Shown: positions 35,656 to 46,524, numbered from the stretch's first letter. The stretch: DNA of 64,000 bases from Asterella californica (GCA_036924285.1 JAYKYS010000014.1:10292001-10356000); one strand, 5' to 3'. Notes: generated by a model not told the origin, from the sequence alone. A program made the numbers and translations.

Positions 35656-35905
35656 TAGCTTTGCTACTTGTTTGTTATCATGGAATTGCAAGGCTATGTG
35701 TTAGCGAGTTTATGGATCTATCACCTTCTTTTTTTTTTTTCGATTTTCAGAACTACTCCATCTGTCCATTCCTGTTGCTTTATTTTTCTGACATTCACCA
35801 CGATTCCATTCCTCTGTTTTGCTACATGGCAAAAAAATCCTCTTTTCTTTTTCGATTTTCACAATCGACGTATAGCTATGCTACCGCATAGCAAGAAAGT
35901 TTTCT
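35655..35905 (+). repeat. dispersed element copy with ATAGCTATGCTACCGC end
   Basis: This matches 51635-51870 in the opposite orientation. It starts near a CATGGAATTGCAAGG-like word, passes T-rich DNA, and ends in TATAGCTATGCTACCGCATAGCAA. The last part is a self-complementary block (GCTATGC, TACC, GCATAGC). Open frames across it are T-rich and unlikely to be real. It looks like a short non-autonomous element. Confidence 0.7.
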
Positions 35906-35909
35906 GTTA

Positions 35910-36994
35910 GTAACACACGGAGTACCTTGGTTAATGGTTAATCTCCATTTTGGCATTAAAAGATCTTCTCTTTTAACTTTGACACCCTTTATTATTTGTC
36001 TCGTGGGAGTATCTTTTGTGGGAGGATTTTTCAGTAAACAAAGTTGTCATGCATGTAGACGCTAGGGATGTTGAAATGCAGAATCAGTGCAGGCGATAGT
36101 GATCATGTTTCTGTCGATAGTAATGCGAACGTACAACAGTTACACAGAGATGTGAATGCAGCTTTAGCATTGTAGCCATAAATGAAACTCTAGACAGCTG
36201 AATATGTATATAAAATGAACTCTAGGAAAAACCTCAAGAAAAAATCCAGACGCTGGAATAAAGAAAAATAATATTCTCTTTTTTGCGATCGGCTACGATG
36301 CTACGGGAAAAAGAAGAAAAAGAAGAAAAAGAAGAAAAAGAAGAAAAAGAAGAAAAAGAAAACTTTTTTCGTCTGTCGGAAAGAGCCTATATCTCTGATT
36401 TCAACAGATGTAAGCGTACATTTAAATTAATATTTTGAATTGAACGTCTAAATTTAGGTTCTCTTTCTACTTTTCATCCTCCTTTTCTCAGTGAATAAAT
36501 ATGCATGCAAGATCACGCCATGAGGTAGTTGAGAAAACATATTCAGTCGCTTTTCATTAATTCAAATCATTTTCCATTCACTAGCTATAGAAGGTGCTCG
36601 ATGACTGGCGCCCCGGACGCACTTGCCAAAAACGTGAAAGCAAATGTGTGCAGTTATCAGGAAAATAAGAAAAAGAAAAGCTTTAGTATCAGGATCGGCC
36701 TCGCTGTTGTAAAATCGTATACTGATAGGGATATGGGAGAACGATTTTCACGCCTTCCTTTCCTTCTGCTCTTATCCTGTTTATTCTGTGGGAAGTTTCG
36801 GATTCCCGCAAATAGGAAGGAGATTTCCCTTGCCAGGGACAAACGGGACAACACGTGAAAGCGTCAAGAAGCTGAAGATCTCAGGAATGAACATCAGTAA
36901 AGGCGCGTGTTCGAGTCAGTTGCGGCCGTGGTCTATAAACATGTTTAATACGTGTTTCACAAGTACTCGCAGAAATTTGCTTTATCACAGCGAA
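35910..36994. other. spacer
   Basis: No supported gene. Contains one purine microsatellite, listed separately. A frame of 109 codons at 36529-36858 overlaps an antisense frame and has no recognisable motif. Confidence 0.4.
36306..36362. repeat. (AAAAAGAAG)n purine minisatellite
   Basis: A 9-base unit, AAGAAAAAG, repeats about six times without interruption. It is pure purine on the plus strand. Confidence 0.95.
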
Positions 36995-37207
36995 TTAACA
37001 ATGTATTGTTGATTATACCCCTTCCGGGTTATTTTTTATGAAACCAGTCACTTTGTGACGTTAGTTACATGTCAGAATGTACATATCAGGTTAGGTTCTT
37101 CTAGCTTGATCACACCCATTTTAACAATCTATTGTTGATTATACCCCTGCCAGGTTATTGTTTATGAAACCAGTCACTTTGTGATGTTAATTACATGTCA
37201 AACTGCA
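36995..37207. repeat. tandem duplication, 136-base offset
   Basis: TTAACAATGTATTGTTGATTATACCCC... through GAAACCAGTCACTTTGTGA and TACATGTCA recurs 136 bases later with few changes. Each copy holds the short palindrome AACAAT...ATTGTT. Confidence 0.85.
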
Positions 37208-37439
37208 CACATCAAGTTTTCGAACATGTATTAGTATGAAGTGTCTTTAATATTAAATATTCTAAATAACAGAGATATTTAGTCACGATTGAAAATAGTG
37301 AAATGATGAACTACAAGACTTAGTGATTAGTTTTACTGTTAGTAATAGTCAAGGATGTCATCAAGTAATATATCATTAAGAGAGGTGTGATCAAACTCAA
37401 AGATGAATTTACAAAAGAGTGAAATTACTTTTTAATAGT

Positions 37440-37800
37440 ACGAAAATTCATCTTTGAGTTTCAAGATATTGAATAATATACATTATACTTTTCAAGATAT
37501 TGAATAGATACACATTATACTTGTTAATGGTATCCAAATTCATCTTTGAGTTTCAAGATACTGAATAAATACACATTATACTTTTTAATGTCATCAAAAT
37601 TCATCTATGAGTTTCCAGATACTGAATAATATACATTATACTACTAAATGGTATCAGAATTCATCTTTGAGTTTGAAATTACTGATAAATACACATTATA
37701 TTATTAAATGATATCCAAATTCATCTTTGAGTTTCAAGATACTGAATAAACACACATAATAAGTTTTAATGGTACCAGAATTCATTTTCTAGATATCGTT
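37440..37800. repeat. ~60-bp satellite, 5-6 copies
   Basis: The unit starts TTCATCTTTGAGTTTCAAG, then GATACTGAATAAATACACATTATA and a variable TTAATGGTATC-like end. Copies start near 37447, 37540, 37598, 37659 and 37719, with a shortened one between 37490 and 37540. An inverted copy of the head (AAACTCAAAGATGAATTT) sits at about 37393. A single inverted copy also occurs near 46645. It abuts the 3' side of the Harbinger relic and may be that element's subterminal repeat. Confidence 0.85.
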
Positions 37801-37929
37801 GTTGTTAGAGTGTAGACTAAAGAGTGCAATTTGCTACAAAATCTGACTTAAAGTTTGTTCTTAACTTCTAAACTTAGAAGATTTGATTACGTACCCATAC
37901 TCGACCTGCTGAAAGAGAATTTGGTAAAA

Positions 37930-38770
37930 CCATAATAGAGCAACTCAAGAAGTCTCGATCCTTTGGCAAATTCTAGTCTAAGTTGTTGTCACTCAAGCAT
38001 GGCGGCTATGTCTTCTCATGTAGGCTGACGTAGGTACTTGGACTCAAACATTTCTCAGTTTGCTGCACAAAACCTCTTCAAATATTCCATAGCAGTAGAT
38101 TCAGCTAATCGGCAGTACTCGTCTGTTGCATCTACAGCAACATCATAGGCTAACATCGGTAGTGGAGGGTAGACCTGGAACTCCGATAGCATAACGTTTC
38201 TGCATAAAATATTCATCATGTGCACAAATAGCTGATTCTGTTTTCAATAATATCACTCTTTTCATTCGAAATCATCTTTTGAACATTATTTCATCGTAAA
38301 CATAAGAAGCAAAATAGTAATCAGCCATAATTCGGCCATGTCCTCGAACTCTTTCTCTATTCAGATTCTCCTTCTTCCCAAGTCTTGAACCACCAGGTTT
38401 TTGCTTCGGAGGAAAAATGAAGGCATCTGCTTGGTTGATCAAAACTTGGCAAAAGAACTCATCAGTTTCATCATCCTCAATCAGTTCTGATGTATTTCGT
38501 GCAAGCTCGTCTCGCCATTGCGCAGACATTTTTGGTATACGTTTCTTTGAAAAGCAAGCGCGGGTGCGGAAGTGAAGCACGAAATGGCTTTCTTTAAAGT
38601 TTCTGGGTAAAAAGGACCAGAAAACGAGTTTTACAGTACGAGTACGCATGCTAGCAGTGGAGATTTCAAAACAATCCCGCAGCTGTGGCACAATTTCGCT
38701 AATTAAGTCAGATAAGATACGTGCGAATTGATTAGTGATGAATCTCGAGTCGGTGGACTCATCTGTAACT
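37930..38770 (-). pseudogene. PIF/Harbinger-type transposase pseudogene
   Basis: The minus strand shows, in order, FITNQFARILSDL near 38735, SAQWRDELARNTSELIEDDE, a PGGSRLGKKENLNRERVRGH segment and MADYYFASYVYDEIMFKR. A stop then stands where an Arg codon is expected, followed by FRMKR, AICAHDEYFMQKRYAIGVPG, MLAYDVAVDATDEYCRLAES-like residues, TAMEYLKRFCAA, and a last block KYLRQPT...DIAAML. This is the ordered conserved series of plant Harbinger (DDE_Tnp_4) transposases: PG..PN..R.R..G, FRRRFRM, YF.QK.DA.G, DA.DEY.R..EST...LK.FC. At least four stops interrupt it, and the catalytic DDE half is missing or unrecognisable. The conserved start and related DNA recur at 46.2 kb. Confidence 0.85.
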
Positions 38771-39225
38771 GGATTCTGAGCTCATTGCCGCAGTCACCGA
38801 GCTTACCATGAACCTGGTTCCGAGCTCGTTACCGCGGTCACGACCGCAGTCACCGAGCTCTCCGCACAGTCAAAGCCGTTCTCCGTCATTTTGACTGAAG
38901 GTCGTTCTCCGTTCATTTTGAATTAGACACAGTTTAACAACAATTTGTCAGTGGTCTCAGATGTCGTCAGGAAGTAAAATACTACGTGGTCCATAGTAGC
39001 ACAATGCGCAATGTGAGGCTTCACTTGTGACAACACACCGTGCGTTGACATCGATCTTTCGGTCTGATCTTCGCTAATACAGCTTGATTGCGTTGTGAAG
39101 CTGTGATGTTTTGTTCTTCTGCTACAGTGAGCAGCTATGCGAGACGCAACTTGCAGTACTTGGTTGACTGTTTGAAAACTAATATGTGTTGCTCTCATCA
39201 CTTATTGAAGATTTTTGTCTTAGCA

Positions 39226-39861
39226 TATGCGAAAACTGGATTCAAGACATATGACGGATGCGACACATGCAGCAAGAAATTGTCTGGGTTGTTTTGTTCA
39301 AAATGTAGAAATGAGCACATGTCTTTGAAAAAATGTTTCAGATTGCAGCTTCTGATAGCACACGAGAGTGCCAACGCGTGGACCATAGCATGGGAAGCTA
39401 GGAGGGATTTTCTAGACGTAAGCGCCTCAACTTATAGTCTACTGGAACTACTCGGAGAAGATAATGTTCTGATGAACCGCATTGTTGATCAGCAGTGATA
39501 ATGGCACTTTACCGTTGTGAAGAATAAAGTTATTGGCGGAAAATACATTCGGATTGACCAGACACAACCATGTGAAAAACGACAGTTATTCAGTGTCTCT
39601 TCATCTCTTCCAGTTTCAGAACGAGGCGTGTCTACTACTCAATTTCTCGTCTCTACCCAGTGTCTATTACTCGAATCGAGCACAAACACCACATCAGAGT
39701 CAGACATCAACTCTCGTGCAGACGAGAGACATCAAGTAGCTCATTCTCATGCCACCGATGATTACAAGAGTGGTTTTTTCGTCGGATTCTCAGTGGGATC
39801 TCTGATCGTATTGTTATCGATGATTATGTTTGCATTTGCTATATTGAAGTGGTGGCGCTAG
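39226..39861 (+). pseudogene. RPA1 C-terminal-like zinc-ribbon/OB protein, broken
   Basis: A splice acceptor (TTTTGTCTTAG) at about 39225 opens a frame with a four-cysteine ribbon: CDTC...FCSKC. After it come FRLQLLIAHESANAWTIAWE and a Leu-rich LLELLGED segment. Two adjacent stops (TGA TAA, 39496-39501) follow. The same frame then resumes with WHFTVVKNKVIGGKYIRIDQ. Cysteine ribbon, then L..V.D..G...V..F, then F.F.VR.K.E..NG..R matches the RPA1 C-terminal DNA-binding domain (Rep_fac-A_C). The frame ends at 39861 after a hydrophobic GFFVGFSVGSLIVLLSMIMF run, a possible membrane helix that RPA lacks. RPA-like genes travel in plant Helitrons, so it may be mobile cargo. No Helitron ends were found. 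Confidence 0.6.
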
Positions 39862-40035
39862 ATCGATTCTTTGATCACTACGAACGTGGACTGTCTCTAT
39901 GTAATTCTCATGTATGGAACAGAGTACTTTTGTGGACCGTCATGATGGATTGTCATATGCGTTTGATAGTCCAAATGTACTGCTTACATTTTTAAAGTGA
40001 ATGAATAGAGGTCGTTCTTTTGATGACAGTCTTCA

Positions 40036-40640
40036 CTAGTGTATATATTCTTTGAAAGAATCGATGATTTCTGTGCAAGGATCGCAGTACGCAGTACCTG
40101 ACCATCGTAAACGATCAACTCCTGACTTTGGTAGATGACTTTTGGTGGGAAACACCACCATCATGCTTGCAATTATGAGTAGAAAGCTATGCTTGAAGCC
40201 AAACTGCGCCTCCACATAGTCAAAAATTGTTTGAGTCTGATTGTTGACTAGCTGTACGACCAGGTTAATATTTTCTTCTGTCAAATCTCCATATTGAGAG
40301 ACAAGAGCCCATACAGCGTCCAAGCCACATGACATGCTCAATAGTACCAGATCCACCACACCGTCTGCAAGCAAGAGTAGAATATAACTTCATCAGACAC
40401 CATAAGCACGTAAGATCCGGTAGAAAGTTGTCGATGATACGTCATGACCGTAAGCCTACAACCACACGGAGATTAGAAATCACAGAGCTCGAATTGATAC
40501 AGTTCCAAAAGAATAGTTCTTCTCAGAGTGATACGCTTACCATCCTAGAGTGATACCTTTATCTCGGAGTGCCTCTGCTGTGTTCGAGGTCCTAAGACAG
40601 CACTTGCAACAGAACCTCCAGAAATGAGACCTGTCGGGAA
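40036..40640 (-). CDS. unrecognised two-exon fragment
   Basis: A strong acceptor (TTGCTTGCAG, minus) at about 40368 opens a frame to a stop at 40036. The frame includes LVLLSMSCGLDAVWALVSQY, GDLTEENINLVVQLVNNQT and FGFKHSFLLIIASMMVVF. An upstream exon may lie near 40561-40622, after the acceptor CCCGACAG, with GLISGGSVASAVLGPRTQQR and a donor AAAG/GTATC. The joining phase is not certain. Hydrophobic stretches suggest a membrane protein, but I recognise no family. It could be the end of a decayed gene. Confidence 0.35.
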
Positions 40641-40865
40641 CAGCCAATGTATGTAAGGAATTCTATGTTAGTCATCTCTCTCCATTGTCATACCTGCTGT
40701 AATTTCGTCTCTGTGTGTATCAGTTACTGATATGCATGGTAGACCAGTGTCTCAAGACTGCTGTTTAACTCCCTTACAATACTGCTGTGTAACTCCTTTA
40801 CGAGAAGGTGTTCAAACATAGATTTCATCACGAATCAGAAAACAACACACTTTATTAACAAAGGA

Positions 40866-41830
40866 TTAACATGATTTGAATTTGTTCATAAACTCTGTCG
40901 CTTGAAGGACACTACAAGAACGCCATATCAAGTTGATTTCCTCTTGTGACATAGTGCCACAGTAGCTTTTAAGAGCGGTATAAGGATCTCTTCCAAAAGC
41001 TTGTGTATACTTTGCGACGACATAACTTGAGGTATCTTGGGTGCTGCTTCTCCATGACTTCTGCTATGATAAAAGTAAATTCATAAGATAGTCGTCTTTG
41101 TCCATGTCAGCCGACTCGAACATAAAAGAGGAGGGAGGGATTGCGTTGAAGGGATGATTACTACTATTTTTCTCGAGAGAATCATCTATCAACAACACAT
41201 CTCGTGTACATAAGTTATACGCAAACAGTCGAGAAAAATCCTCCATATATAAGTAATTACCTGTGGCAGCTTCTCTGGTCGTCTTGAAACGAGTACACAT
41301 GGTTTGTCCGAAGATTCTATAAATCTGCAGAGCGCAATTTTCTGATAAGATAAGTAGAAACAAAGTGAAAACTGATAACACTTAAAATGATTTTAATAGC
41401 ATTGAGTTTATTTAATTTACCTAGCCCGACGTGATCTCTACAGACATATACATTTTGTTCTCTATGGTTCGAATGATGGCGTTACAATTGCTCAGAGTAC
41501 GCGATGTCCATATCAAGACTTGAAAATCTTGACAGCAGATTTCCGTGAACTTTTTAACTCCCTTCCGTTCAGATCCAAAATCAGCGTCTTCCTCCTGAGT
41601 ACAGTAGGATCTGTCAATTTGGGATAGAAGAGTTTCGAAGAACGAATGCGAGTGACTTCCATTTTTAACCCTTCCAACTCCTCCTGTTGTATTTGCAATC
41701 GCTCATACATGTCTTCCTCTTTCCGGCTCGCTTCTGTTATTTGGAGGTTCTAAGATTCCTCCTCTTCTCTTTTGGTCGTGAACCGAGCATCTAGTTCTTC
41801 CTCCTCTTTCCTCTTGTTGAATAGAGTCTT
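40866..41830 (-). pseudogene. FCP1/NIF-like (HAD) phosphatase pseudogene
   Basis: From right to left the minus strand gives: a Glu-rich coiled-coil-like start (MYERLQIQQEELEGLKMEV); RRKTLILDLNG, the N-terminal half of the HAD motif I of FCP1-like phosphatases (usually LILDLNG-L); then a gap. After it come MCTRFKTTREAATGNYLYM and DVLLIDDSLEKNSSNHPFN, which carries the LIDDS motif of FCP1-type HAD enzymes, then DDYLMNLLLS. One TAG (41064-41066) follows, and the same frame continues SYVVAKYTQAFGRDPYTALK to a stop at 40866. The middle of the catalytic domain, including the second aspartate of motif I and motif II, is missing, so it cannot be active. Confidence 0.7.
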
Positions 41831-41879
41831 CGAGTATCCTACAACAGAATTCGGTGCGATGTTACAACGACCTCTCCAG

Positions 41880-42165
41880 ATCGACCTTTCCGAGCTTAGA
41901 GCTCAGTGCGATCTCTTCTGCGCGGCTCTTGAGCCGCAGAGAGATCCTGATCCGGTCGCACTGAACGTAGTGCGAAAGAGAAAGGTCGTGCGCTCAGTGC
42001 GATCCTCGTCCGATCGCATTGAGCGCAGTGCGAAAGCTTTTAGCTGCGCGCTCAGTGCGATCTTGATCCGGTCGCACTGATAACATAGTACGAAGAGGAA
42101 AGGTTGTGCTCAACGCGATCCTGGCTCGGTCGCACTGAGAGCACCCTAGGTTCGGTTGCACTGAG
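41880..42165. repeat. CAGTGCGATC minisatellite
   Basis: CTCAGTGCGATC, GATCCGGTCGCACTGA and AGTGCGAAAG words recur in both orientations at least eight times with spacing of ~20-60 bases. The same word family makes up 43540-43720, so the two tracts bracket the small gene at 42680-43251. Confidence 0.8.
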
Positions 42166-42324
42166 CTATCAGCTTTAGCTGGTACACTCTTTCAACACTA
42201 AACTTTAAATACATCGAACATAACTCAGCAAAAGCACTAAAGTAAAACAATGAGTAGTCTCAGAGTAGTGAAACAGCAAGTAGTACAAATGTAAACAAGT
42301 AGAAACGTAAAAGAGAGAAGAGGT

Positions 42325-42570
42325 TTTCAAGTACCTCCATCATCGTGACCCACGCCAAGCTCTTCCTGGTGGATATTTTGATGAGTACTATCTTGTACAA
42401 AGTGTTCAGTGGAGAATACTAACGTGTCTTCGCTCAAGATACCCAAGTGTCGTATGACATAGATTAAAGCCATTCCGCAAAAAATTTCTATGGATCCTCC
42501 TTTCCTCTGTTCTCTGATGTGCTTCTGCAAATGCAACACTTCTGCTTTCAAGTTCTCGAACATGGACAAA
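42325..42570 (-). pseudogene. continuation of unknown gene, shifted frame
   Basis: A frame reading MFENLKAEVLHLQKHIREQR, then IFCGMALIYVIRHLGILSED, with coiled-coil-like start. It ends at a possible donor (GATGGAG/GTACTTG). The reading of the neighbouring gene at 42680-43251 continues open past its TAG for 43 codons (ARRRPKAVIGQLALYVKSKV...IGLCPC) and then meets this frame by a shift. The two may therefore be one decayed gene. No family recognised. Confidence 0.35.
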
Positions 42571-42679
42571 GACCAATCGTAATTTTATCTTCTCCTTCCA
42601 CTTTAGATTTTACATACAAGGCGAGTTGACCTATAACAGCTTTAGGCCTTCTTCTCGCCAAGAGAATCGCATTCAAGCA

Positions 42680-43251
42680 CTAAAAAGCATATCTCCATTC
42701 CTCAAAAGTACATTCTCGTGTGAAGTATCTCTTCCCGATCTTATCATACTCAAGAAACCAATCATCTATTCGGACGTGTCTCACGAACGGTGATAACATC
42801 ACAGAACCTTCGGGGATAACAAAGACTTCTTGGATTAAGTCAAGGATCAACTTCAATTCTTGATCTCCAATTTTGGTCACTCGTGTTTCTGCATTATAAG
42901 ATTGGATGAAAGCAGCACAGAGTCCAATCTGACAAAAACAAACATTACAATCAATATTTATTCTCGAAAGACAAAGCAAGATCAGCCATGAACTTGACGT
43001 AGGTTACCGTAACTAAGTTTACTAAGCTTACTGTAAACGATACTACTATAAATGAGGGACCGAATACTTACATCAGGACGAGCAAATTCAAAAGAGAAAG
43101 TAATCAATAATCCCAGCTTCTCTATCGCGTCCTCGTCTATTTCGCTCAAGGTTTGACTGATAGCTCCTTTATCCATCCATTGCCATATGATACGTAAATC
43201 GTGTTGAGACGTAAATGTGATTAAAAAGGGTCCTTCTTCTCGCGGTGTCAT
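42680..43251 (-). CDS. unrecognised two-exon protein, 142 aa
   Basis: Exon 1 is 43072-43251, starting ATG with MTPREEGPFLITFTSQHDLR and ending at a consensus donor GAT/GTAAGT. Exon 2 is 42680-42928, after a pyrimidine-rich acceptor TTTTTGTCAG; the join is in phase 0. The protein has mixed charged and hydrophobic segments (IIWQWMDKGAISQTLSEIDE, KLILDLIQEVFVIPEG, RIDDWFLEYDKIGKRYF). I do not recognise it. The terminal TAG may be a mutation, since coding-like sequence continues in frame behind it for 43 codons and then shifts at ~42570. Minisatellites of the CAGTGCGA family lie on both sides. Confidence 0.5.
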
Positions 43252-43539
43252 GCTTGTACCTCGTTCTTCGTTCACTGCACATACATGCAAGAGCGACCTT
43301 CACAACTATTGAAGCGAGCTTCACAATTACTCGAAGATAAAGTACTCTAATAAGAAAAAAGAAGGAAAGTCACAATCGAAGATCGAAGAGTGAACAGCAA
43401 AGAGCACTCGCAACTCCAAGTGGTCGAACAGTAGAAAGCACTCGTAACTCCAAGTGGTCGATCGCTGCCCGAGAGATAAATCAATGTGCAGAGCGAATCG
43501 CTCGGTCTCGCGTTCAGTGTACGGAGTGTGTCGGTGTAA

Positions 43540-43720
43540 ATCGCAGCTAGTGCGCGGAAGCGCGGTCAGTGTGACTGTGTTCGGTCGTCTTAAACTTGAT
43601 GTGTGCGTGAAAGCGCGTTCAGTGCGACGGTGTTCGGTCGCATTTAGTGCGAAGATGTTCGGTCGTGATAAACTTGATGTGTGCACGGAAGCGCGTTCAG
43701 TGCGACGGTGTTACGTGCTA
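43540..43720. repeat. CAGTGCGA/GTTCGGTCG tandem repeat
   Basis: A block with AAACTTGATGTGTGC, AAGCGCGTTCAGTGCGACGG and TGTTCGGTCG is repeated about 80 bases apart (from ~43588 and ~43668), with shorter partial copies before. It shares words with the tract at 41880-42165. Confidence 0.8.
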
Positions 43721-44105
43721 ATGAGTTATGTCAAAGACATGATAGGGGTTGCCTTGCGTAGAGTGATTTTTCTACTTATTTTAAGTAGACTGATCCACCC
43801 CGAAAGTTCACAGAGACGGGGTTGAAAAGTTCAGAGAGACGAAAAGAGACAATGAGCAGAGTGATTTTCCTCCACTTCAATGATGATAGATATCACAGAA
43901 TAGTCACTGAGGAGGGTGATTTTTGCTTTACATCAAAGTGACAATGCAAAGGGACTTGGCCGTTCAGAGAGAACAAAGATGTAGGAGTTCCGTTACCTCG
44001 TGAGGCTTTCCATGCATTACTATAAGACTGTCACGAGAATTTGGAGAGTGTCTATCTAGCTCAGCTGGACAGCCCGTCACCGAAACACATAAGCAATTTG
44101 TAGCT

Positions 44106-45570
44106 TCAGCAAGCATCTTCTAGCATTTTAGAATCACTTTCTAACATGCTGGCAACAACTCTCACACTGTCTGGTAACCAATTTACATCAATAAAAGAGA
44201 AAATATTACTTACCTCCACACTGTTGTATGATCCAGTGGCTCGATCAGTACACATACATCGAACTTCGACCGCTGATTGAGCATGCTTCAAACAAAGCTG
44301 AACATACATAGCAGTAAAGACAGAACGTAATGTCGAAATCTGACCAATATCTTTGTCGATGAGTGTGAACATTAGACGTAGTTCTCTATCTCTTAATCTC
44401 TCGAACCATGTCACAAGAACCGTCTTTCTATATTGCTCAGTCGCTGATCTGAAACTCTTCTTTACATCACCCTGCTTCAAGTAGAACATGTACGATAGGC
44501 ATACCAAAACCTCCAAAGTTTGCAGCAATAACGAAAAGCTCAAAGCGCATCCAGTTAGTTTTGAAAGTACTATCGATAATAATTTCTTCTATATGCTCAC
44601 AAAAAGATGTGCATATTGCGAAAGCGATGTACATCATTCTGTTTGTACAACACCTCAACAAAGTCTTTCTGAGCTAAAGCTTCGCTGCGTATCAACAAAG
44701 ATGCTGACTTCACTTGATCATCTATATCGTGGAGATATTGTCTAGACTTTACTTCAGCGATCCAAAAATTTACCTGCGCACGAGTTATACTCAAAGGACT
44801 AATTATCTTTTTTCATATAATATACGGTACACCTCAGGCTTCCGAATATCGACTCCAAAAATGTGACAGCAGCAGTAGGAAAATAATGCAGCTTATGCGT
44901 CGGCTTCTCATGTGACAACAAATTTGACACGTTAAATACATAAGCTTCCGTTGTACGTCCACCGTAACTCGTAAAGTTCTATTGCACTCAGATCGATCTA
45001 TCTTTCGCTTCTTCTCTGATTGTCTCACCAAAGATGTGGATCCTTCACCCTTATCTCAGAACTTTGTCCTGTCAGATCGTGAGGTACACCATAATGTCGT
45101 CCTTAAGATCGAATAGTCTTTCACATAAACACACGGGTTACATATTTCCCAATAGTATCCAGAGGCTACCTCCATATTCAAGATGATGCTTGTCTTCAGC
45201 CAAGATGTCAAACACACAGACAAGTTACTGGAGTTCAAAGTCTGCAACTCATGCATGTTACTCTCATCTGAAAGGTGGACTTTCAGTCGGAAAATACAAA
45301 CCCGTCTTTACCATCCTCATCCGCGAAGCACTCTTGCACAACATGAATCAACTCTGAATGGTCACACTCCATGATCACTATGAAAGCGTTGTCATCATCA
45401 GTCTCATTTTTCATAGCCGCCTCGCACGTAGTACTAGGGTTCGCTCTATTATAACACTGATTACACTACTTGAACACAGCTAAGTCAAGAGGATTATGTC
45501 CCTTGCGAGCACACGTGAATGCGCTGATTGACAATGTTCGATTGCATCGATTGCAATAAACCATCTCCAT
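44106..45570 (-). pseudogene. Mutator-like (MULE) transposase pseudogene
   Basis: A start near 45570 gives MEMVYCNRCNRTLS with a second Cys pair (KQC-like FK-stop-CNQC), a likely zinc ribbon, then a Glu/Asp-rich stretch. After several stops and shifts come ITRAQVNFWIAEVKSRQYLH and EEIIIDSTFKTNWMRFELF, the IDSTFKTN...F block of MULE transposases. Next is a G-rich PIVHVLLEAG segment, and then FTLIDKDIGQISTLRSVF and MYVQLCLKHAQSAVEVR, the DKD..AI...FP.A..QLC.WH.. block. Order and spacing match the MULE DDE domain. A shift near 44500 and earlier stops make it dead. No SWIM finger or terminal inverted repeats were identified. Confidence 0.8.
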
Positions 45571-45754
45571 GATCAAGCACACGAAAGCATGAAGACCAGA
45601 CGACTATGTTGTGACATCACGAGCCACAACGAAGAAGACATTACTAGATACAGAAATGCCAGAGCAGGTCCATCAGACTTAGAGTAGTAGTCACCAAGCT
45701 CTCTACGCACATGATCCAGCGGAATTCAAGAACAGAAAATTTTTGTCAAAATTC

Positions 45755-45960
45755 AACGTGTTCTCAAGGAATTTCAGCAATAAATCACGAGGACGCGAGG
45801 ACACTCAAGAAATATTCGTGAAACGTCGAACGTGAAACACCGGAGCAGGTGCAGCACGCAGATGATCCAGATTCTCAAGGAATTTCAGCAATCAGTTGAG
45901 AGGACACGAGGACTCAAGAAATGTTCAATGAACGCAAAACGTCGAACGTGTAACGCAAGT
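45755..45960. repeat. ~115-bp tandem duplication
   Basis: TTCTCAAGGAATTTCAGCAAT, CGAGGACACTCAAGAAAT / CGAGGACTCAAGAAATG and ACGTCGAACGTG recur about 115 bases apart with differences. It lies just upstream of the MULE pseudogene start and could be part of that element's end. Confidence 0.75.
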
Positions 45961-46179
45961 TGCTATGTTTACGAACACAAGCTCGCATGCCGTCTCCAAC
46001 TGTAACATGGTAACATAGTGCCTTCAGGCGTCTTCAATGCGGCTGTCTCAATACAAGACTTCGTGAACGACGAACGGACGGACGGACGGATGAGTCCTCT
46101 AACCTTGACTGCACTCAATGGACTGTGAGATTGACTGCACTCAGAGGACCGTGACCGTGACCGCAGTTCGGAACTCGAT

Positions 46180-46335
46180 GATTGTGACAATGAGCTAAAA
46201 AACCCAGTTACAGATGAGTCGGCCGACTACAAATCTCGAATTTATCACTAATCAATTCGCACGTATATTGTCTGACTTAAATAGCAGAACTGTGCCACAG
46301 CTGCGAGCTTGCATCAAAACAACGGTTAATGAAGT
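46180..46335 (+). pseudogene. Harbinger-family 5' fragment, opposite orientation
   Basis: About 110 bases match the 5' end of the Harbinger pseudogene at 38.7 kb but on the plus strand. Shared DNA includes CCAGTTACAGATGAGTC, ATCACTAATCAATTCGCACG and GTGCCACAGCTGCG. Shared protein is FITNQFARILSDL then VPQLR-C. The match is lost after about 46330. The 7.5 kb between the two copies thus lies between inverted copies of the same sequence. Confidence 0.75.
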
Positions 46336-46524
46336 AATATTTTTCTTTTCTTTTCGGTACATAACTATAAACAAGATCTTGCCATGTTTTCTCTTGTCAT
46401 GATGATGACGATGAGAAGAATTTTGTTTGTTTTATTTTTTTCTCTTCCATCTGGAACATGATGAGAATACCGACAGAAATTAGCTTGAATGGAAGAGGTA
46501 TTTAGTCACTTAGAAGATAGTGAT

